Part shown: piece after piece, positions 4,708 to 7,555 of the stretch | Layout of the letters: each line of letters opens with the position of its first letter | Position numbering within the stretch: the first letter of the stretch is position 1 | Assembly (NCBI GenBank): GCA_003648815.1 | Contig: QMPZ01000077.1 | Coordinates: forward strand, 1-7,555 | Length of the DNA: 7,555 bases | Origin: Candidatus Aerophobota bacterium | Lineage (GTDB): Bacteria > Aerophobota > Aerophobia > Aerophobales > B47-G16 | Direction: 5' to 3' | The notes under the pieces: model-generated | Told to the model about the DNA's origin: nothing | What the model saw: only the letters and a program-made list of their open reading frames with translations | Database searches by the model: none | Made by a program: the position numbers and the translations under genes

Positions 4708-6435
4708 TTAACTTTTGTCTTCTATCTTTGTTTTAACCATTTCAATAAACTCACTTATCTCAAGGCCTCTTAAGTTCTCCCCGTCTCTTGTACGGACAGT
4801 TATGATTTCTTTCTCTTTTTCCCTCGGTCCTATTATGACCATGTAGGGAATTTTCTCCAGCTGTGCCTGTCTCACCTTATACCCCAACATCGCGTTATCA
4901 TCATCTACCTCCACCCTTATGCCCTCACTCATCATCTTCTGATAGACTTGCCAGGCAAAGAGGCTTTCCTTTGTCGTCACGGTTAATATTCTCACTTGCA
5001 CTGGAGAAAGCCAGACAGGAAATGCTCCCCCCCAGTGCTCAATCAATATCCCAATAAATCTCTCCATCGTCCCTAAGACCACTCGATGAATCATCACCAC
5101 CCGCTCTTTCTTTCCACTGGGAGCGATATAAGTCAGGTCGAACCTCTCAGGAAGATTAAAGTCCACCTGAATGGTGGGACCCTGCCATAGCCTGCCCAGC
5201 GCGTCCTCCATCTGAACATCTATCTTTGGCCCATAAAAAGCTCCTTCTCCCTGAGCAACTTCAAAGGGGATGTTCTCTTTCTCTAAGGCAGTTGTCAAAG
5301 CTTGCGTTGCTCTTTCCCAGTTTTCAGGGGAGCCAATATATTTTCGAGGTCGAGTAGAAAGAGTCATCTGATAACCTAAACGAAAGGTCTTCATCATAAA
5401 TAGCACAAACCGCAAAACTTCTCTCACCTCATCCACCAGCTGGGAGGGCATACAGAATATATGAGCATCATCCTGGGTAAAACCCCTTACTCGAAGAAGG
5501 CCGTGCAACACCCCTGAATCTTCTCGTCTGTAAACGGTGCCAAGCTCAAAGTATCTTAAGGGAAGATCCCTGTAACTTCTGATCTTGGAGTTATAGACTA
5601 AAATATGTCCCGGGCAGTTCATCGGTTTGACCACATATTCTTCCTTTCCCAGGGAAAAGACATACATATTTTCTCTATAGTAGTCTAGATGACCTGATTG
5701 TTTCCAGAGATGTGCTCGTGAGATATGAGGAGTTATGACTGGCTGATAGCCCCTTTTCAGATGTTCTTCTTTCTCGAACCTCTCCAAGATCTCTCTCAAA
5801 ATAGCTCCCTTGGGATGATAAATCACCAGACCCGCTCCCAATTCACTGGAGAGGCTAAAAAGATCCAGACTCTTTCCCAGCTTTCGATGGTCTCTTTTCT
5901 TCGCTTCCTCTATACGATTAAGATAACTGTCCAAATCCTCCTTTTTAAAGAATGCCGTTCCGTAAATACGAGAAAGCATAGGATTTCCTTCTTTTCCACG
6001 CCAATAGGCTCCCGCTAAGGAGAGAAGACGGAAAAATTTCACTTCACCTGTACTTCTTACGTGAGGACCACGACACAGATCCACAAACTCACCCTGTCGA
6101 TATAAACTCACCTCATCATCTTCTATCTCCTCTAAGAGCTCGAGCTTATAAGGCTCCTCTCTTTCCTCAAAGATCTTCCTTGCTTTCTCTTTACTGACCA
6201 TCTCTTTTTCAAAGGGAAGATCTTCCCTTACTATCTTTCTCATCTCCTCTTCAATTCGATCCAGGTTGTGAGAAAGAACCTCTCCGTCTATATCGAAATC
6301 ATAATAAAATCCATCCCTGATAGGAGGGCCTATTCCCAGTTTTGCCTGAGGGAAAAGCCTTTTTACTGCTTGTGCCATAATATGGGAAGCGCTGTGGCGC
6401 AAGACGTCCTGGCTGTAATTTTCCTTTTCTTCCAT
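4708..6435 (-). CDS. thrS: Threonyl-tRNA synthetase lacking the TGS domain
   Basis: Class II synthetase that activates threonine with ATP, charges tRNA-Thr and edits Ser-tRNA-Thr. The 575-residue product starts directly in the editing domain: HSASH (His14, His18) and CRGPH (Cys121, His125) are its four conserved residues. The catalytic domain has the zinc ligands Cys274 (MNCPGH), His325 (DDAH) and His450 (MIHRVVLG), motif 2 around RYFELGTVYRRE (294-305), and motif 3 around GTMERF (455-460). The C-terminal anticodon-binding domain covers about 475-575. The usual 60-residue N-terminal TGS domain is absent: an in-frame TGA lies four codons before the ATG and only 114 nt separate the gene from tRNA-Val. 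TGS-less ThrRS is known, for example in mycoplasmas. No clear Shine-Dalgarno precedes the ATG. Confidence 0.96.
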   Translation of the reverse strand: MEEKENYSQDVLRHSASHIMAQAVKRLFPQAKLGIGPPIRDGFYYDFDIDGEVLSHNLDRIEEEMRKIVREDLPFEKEMVSKEKARKIFEEREEPYKLELLEEIEDDEVSLYRQGEFVDLCRGPHVRSTGEVKFFRLLSLAGAYWRGKEGNPMLSRIYGTAFFKKEDLDSYLNRIEEAKKRDHRKLGKSLDLFSLSSELGAGLVIYHPKGAILREILERFEKEEHLKRGYQPVITPHISRAHLWKQSGHLDYYRENMYVFSLGKEEYVVKPMNCPGHILVYNSKIRSYRDLPLRYFELGTVYRREDSGVLHGLLRVRGFTQDDAHIFCMPSQLVDEVREVLRFVLFMMKTFRLGYQMTLSTRPRKYIGSPENWERATQALTTALEKENIPFEVAQGEGAFYGPKIDVQMEDALGRLWQGPTIQVDFNLPERFDLTYIAPSGKKERVVMIHRVVLGTMERFIGILIEHWGGAFPVWLSPVQVRILTVTTKESLFAWQVYQKMMSEGIRVEVDDDNAMLGYKVRQAQLEKIPYMVIIGPREKEKEIITVRTRDGENLRGLEISEFIEMVKTKIEDKS

Positions 6436-6549
6436 CTTTTGGTTTCAAAAAATCGTACTTGCGAGGAAGATATTCCTTTCCCCAAAACGTTCGCTCTCCT
6501 CTATGGTGGATAGAATGATTTACCCACCCATTTTAATAAAAATGCTTAG
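6436..6549 (-). promoter_or_regulatory. thrS leader with an 8-bp hairpin
   Basis: This 114-nt stretch between tRNA-Val and thrS contains no gene. An 8-bp stem with one G-U pair joins GGTGGGTA (6521-6528) to TATCCACC (6505-6512) around an 8-nt loop. A weaker 5-bp hairpin (AGGAA/TTCCT) lies at 6464-6477, and a run of six T residues (6447-6452) ends 11 nt before the ATG. It may hold the operon promoter or a control element, but no T-box consensus and no convincing -35/-10 pair was found. Confidence 0.35.
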
Positions 6550-6622
6550 TGCCCAGTGCTGGACTCGAACCAGCGACCTCTTGCATGTCAAGCAAGCACT
6601 CTAACCACTGAGCTAACTGGGC
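6550..6622 (-). tRNA. tRNA-Val (anticodon GAC)
   Basis: A 73-nt cloverleaf can be folded by hand: a perfect 7-bp acceptor stem (GCCCAGT with ACTGGGC), discriminator A, a 4-bp D stem (one G-U) with loop AGTGGTTA, a perfect 5-bp anticodon stem (CTTGC/GCAAG) with loop TTGACAT, a 5-nt variable loop, and a perfect T stem (GCTGG/CCAGC) with loop TTCGAGT. The anticodon at positions 34-36 is GAC, which reads GUC and GUU valine codons. CCA is not encoded; ACTA follows, so a CCA-adding enzyme is required. It starts 10 nt after the tRNA-Cys CCA and is probably cotranscribed with it. Confidence 0.97.
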
Positions 6623-6632
6623 ATTACAACTT

Positions 6633-6706
6633 TGGAGGCGGCACTCGGAATCGAACCGAGGATAAAGGATTTGCAGTCCTTCGCCTTACCACTTGGCTAT
6701 GCCGCC
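6633..6706 (-). tRNA. tRNA-Cys (anticodon GCA) with encoded CCA
   Basis: The cloverleaf has a perfect 7-bp acceptor stem (GGCGGCA with TGCCGCC), discriminator U as expected for tRNA-Cys, a 3-bp D stem (GCC/GGC) with a short D loop, a perfect anticodon stem (AAGGA/TCCTT) with loop CTGCAAA, and T stem CTCGG/CCGAG with loop TTCGATT. The anticodon GCA reads UGC and UGU. The folded body is 6636-6706 and CCA is encoded at 6633-6635, unlike its neighbour tRNA-Val. It begins 14 nt after the bactofilin stop, with no clear promoter between, so cotranscription with bactofilin is possible. Confidence 0.97.
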
Positions 6707-6720
6707 TCATCGAATTTGAA

Positions 6721-7116
6721 TTATTCCTCCTCCGAAAGAGCGTCCTTCTCGAGATCTTCAGTCACTTCTTCCCCAGAGGTCATCCTGCATTCTCCGTTAA
6801 ATAGTGCTCCACCGTCAACGGTTAGTTCAGAAGCTCTTACCTTTCCTTCCAGACTTCCAGAGGAAAAAAGTTCCACTCTTCCATTACAATCAATATTGCC
6901 AATGACCTTTCCTTCGATACTCACCGAGTCAGCTTTAATGTTCGCACGAATAAATGCCTCTTTTCCCACGACCACACTTCCCTCTGTCTCTACTTCACCC
7001 TCAAATTTCCCGTCAATGCGGATGCTCTCTTTATCCTTTAATGTTCCCTTAAACTCAGCCTCCTCTCCGATAAGGGTGCTCGTCTTTACCTTCTCTCTTT
7101 TTTTTCTTCTGACCAT
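6721..7116 (-). CDS. Bactofilin family cytoskeletal protein
   Basis: Bactofilins polymerise without nucleotides into filaments and often place cell-wall enzymes on the membrane, affecting cell shape. The 131-residue product has a basic N-terminal tail (MVRRKKREKVKTST), a core of about residues 14-112 made of short beta strands with regular hydrophobic and Gly positions (GTLKDKESIRIDGKFEGEV, SVSIEGKVIGNI, SSGSLEGKVRASELTVDGG), as in the right-handed beta-helix of this family, and an acidic C-terminal tail (EEVTEDLEKDALSEEE). The ATG at 7116 is preceded by GAAGGG, and a TAA lies in frame two codons upstream. The gene follows an M23 peptidase gene by 52 nt; the same pairing occurs elsewhere, such as CcmA with Csd1 in Helicobacter, and suggests joint action in wall remodelling. 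Confidence 0.93.
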   Translation of the reverse strand: MVRRKKREKVKTSTLIGEEAEFKGTLKDKESIRIDGKFEGEVETEGSVVVGKEAFIRANIKADSVSIEGKVIGNIDCNGRVELFSSGSLEGKVRASELTVDGGALFNGECRMTSGEEVTEDLEKDALSEEE

Positions 7117-7168
7117 CTCTTACCCTTCCCCTTCAGGGTTCTCGTTAACTTCCCCTTGCAGTTTCACC

Positions 7169-7555
7169 TCATCCCAAAGGCTCCACCATTAGATTTAAGG
7201 GATTCACGGTTTTACCGTTGTGCCATACCTCAAAATGCAAGTGAGGCCCTGTACTGCGTCCCGTGCTCCCCACTCGTCCTATAATCTGTCCCTTTCTCAC
7301 CCAACTCCTCGCTTTACCAGGATCTTGGAAAGATGACCGTATACGGTATAATACCCATATCCATCCCTTATCCTAATCATCAGCCCATAGGCATCCTTCC
7401 ATCCAGCATAAACCACCCTTCCTTGAGCGGCTGCCCTTACGGGAGTTCCCCAAGGGGCACAAATGTCAATGGCCGGATGGAACTCCCTTTTTCCCGTGAA
7501 GGGATCCTTTCGCCACCCATATCTTGAGGTGATCCAACCCTGGACAGGAAAGATA
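7169..7555 (-). pseudogene. M23 (LytM-type) peptidase, 3' part, with a frame break
   Basis: C-terminal catalytic domain of a zinc endopeptidase that cuts peptidoglycan cross-links; its N-terminal part lies beyond the right edge. The first frame (from 7554) encodes the zinc motif HPAID, then a Gly/Val-rich sheet and YGHLSKILVKRG, and then hits TGA at 7297-7299. The remaining conserved part, SWVRKGQIIGRVGSTGRSTG and the second zinc motif HLHFEV, continues in the -1 frame from about 7306 and ends at TGA 7169-7171. Adding one base near 7304-7308 restores a standard VKxGxxVxKGQ sequence. All active-site residues are present across the two frames, so this may be a recent mutation or a sequencing or assembly indel rather than a decayed gene. 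Without the shift the product would lose its HxH zinc ligand. The bactofilin downstream supports a role in cell-shape control. Confidence 0.85.

Noticed and set aside
6436..6549. T-box riboswitch upstream of thrS, suggested by GGGTGGGTA in the leader.
   Set aside because: The motif departs from the T-box consensus (AGGGTGGNACCGCG), the leader is too short for a specifier stem plus terminator/antiterminator, and no ACC threonine specifier loop was found.
6632..7192. Long plus-strand open frames at 6556-6804 and 6632-7192.
   Set aside because: They run across the tRNA genes and antisense to the bactofilin; the composition is Ser/Pro/Leu-rich with no family motif, as expected for shadows of purine-rich genes.
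7297..7316. Programmed -1 frameshifting in the M23 peptidase gene.
   Set aside because: No X-XXY-YYZ slippery heptamer and no obvious downstream stem; a simple indel explains the break better.

Overview
The window is a densely packed bacterial segment in which every gene I can support lies on the minus strand, so transcription runs from high to low coordinates. The content is mostly housekeeping translation genes. No mobile element, CRISPR array, phage gene or transferred island is visible. The coding strand is purine-rich, arginine is often AGA/AGG, and the proteins are rich in Lys, Glu and Arg. This is compatible with a thermophilic or deep-branching bacterium, but the phylum cannot be fixed from this window.

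Layout in transcription order: (1) the 3' part of an M23 (LytM-type) cell-wall endopeptidase, interrupted by a one-base frame break (7169-7555), then a bactofilin (6721-7116); (2) tRNA-Cys(GCA) and tRNA-Val(GAC), 6550-6706; (3) the thrS-infC-rpmI-rplT block (3485-6435), in which thrS lacks the TGS domain and infC starts at a rare AUU codon at 4695, 38 codons upstream of its first AUG; (4) a membrane-anchored three-PASTA protein (2523-3482, TTG start) and ribulose-phosphate 3-epimerase rpe (1816-2526), joined by an ATGA overlap; (5) the rpsP-khpA-trmD-rplS-lepB block (1-1853), in which rimM, usually found between khpA and trmD, is absent.

Together the genes supply threonyl-tRNA, initiation factor IF3, ribosomal proteins L35, L20, S16 and L19, the KH RNA-binding protein KhpA and the tRNA m1G37 methyltransferase TrmD, with signal peptidase I at the end. 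Two conserved translation clusters are joined here through the PASTA-rpe pair. Spacing is tight from thrS to lepB (ATGA overlaps at PASTA/rpe and rplS/lepB, 2 nt between rplT and the PASTA gene, 38 nt overlap of rpe and rpsP), which suggests long polycistronic transcripts.

The only sizeable non-coding stretches are the thrS leader (about 114 nt), the rpmI-rplT gap (107 nt) and the trmD-rplS gap (82 nt). Each contains a hairpin that could be regulatory. I found no wholly new system. The points most worth following up are the AUU start, the TGS-less ThrRS, the missing rimM, the rpmI-rplT hairpin whose 3' arm could also pair with the rplT start region, the rplS leader, and the frame break in the peptidase gene.
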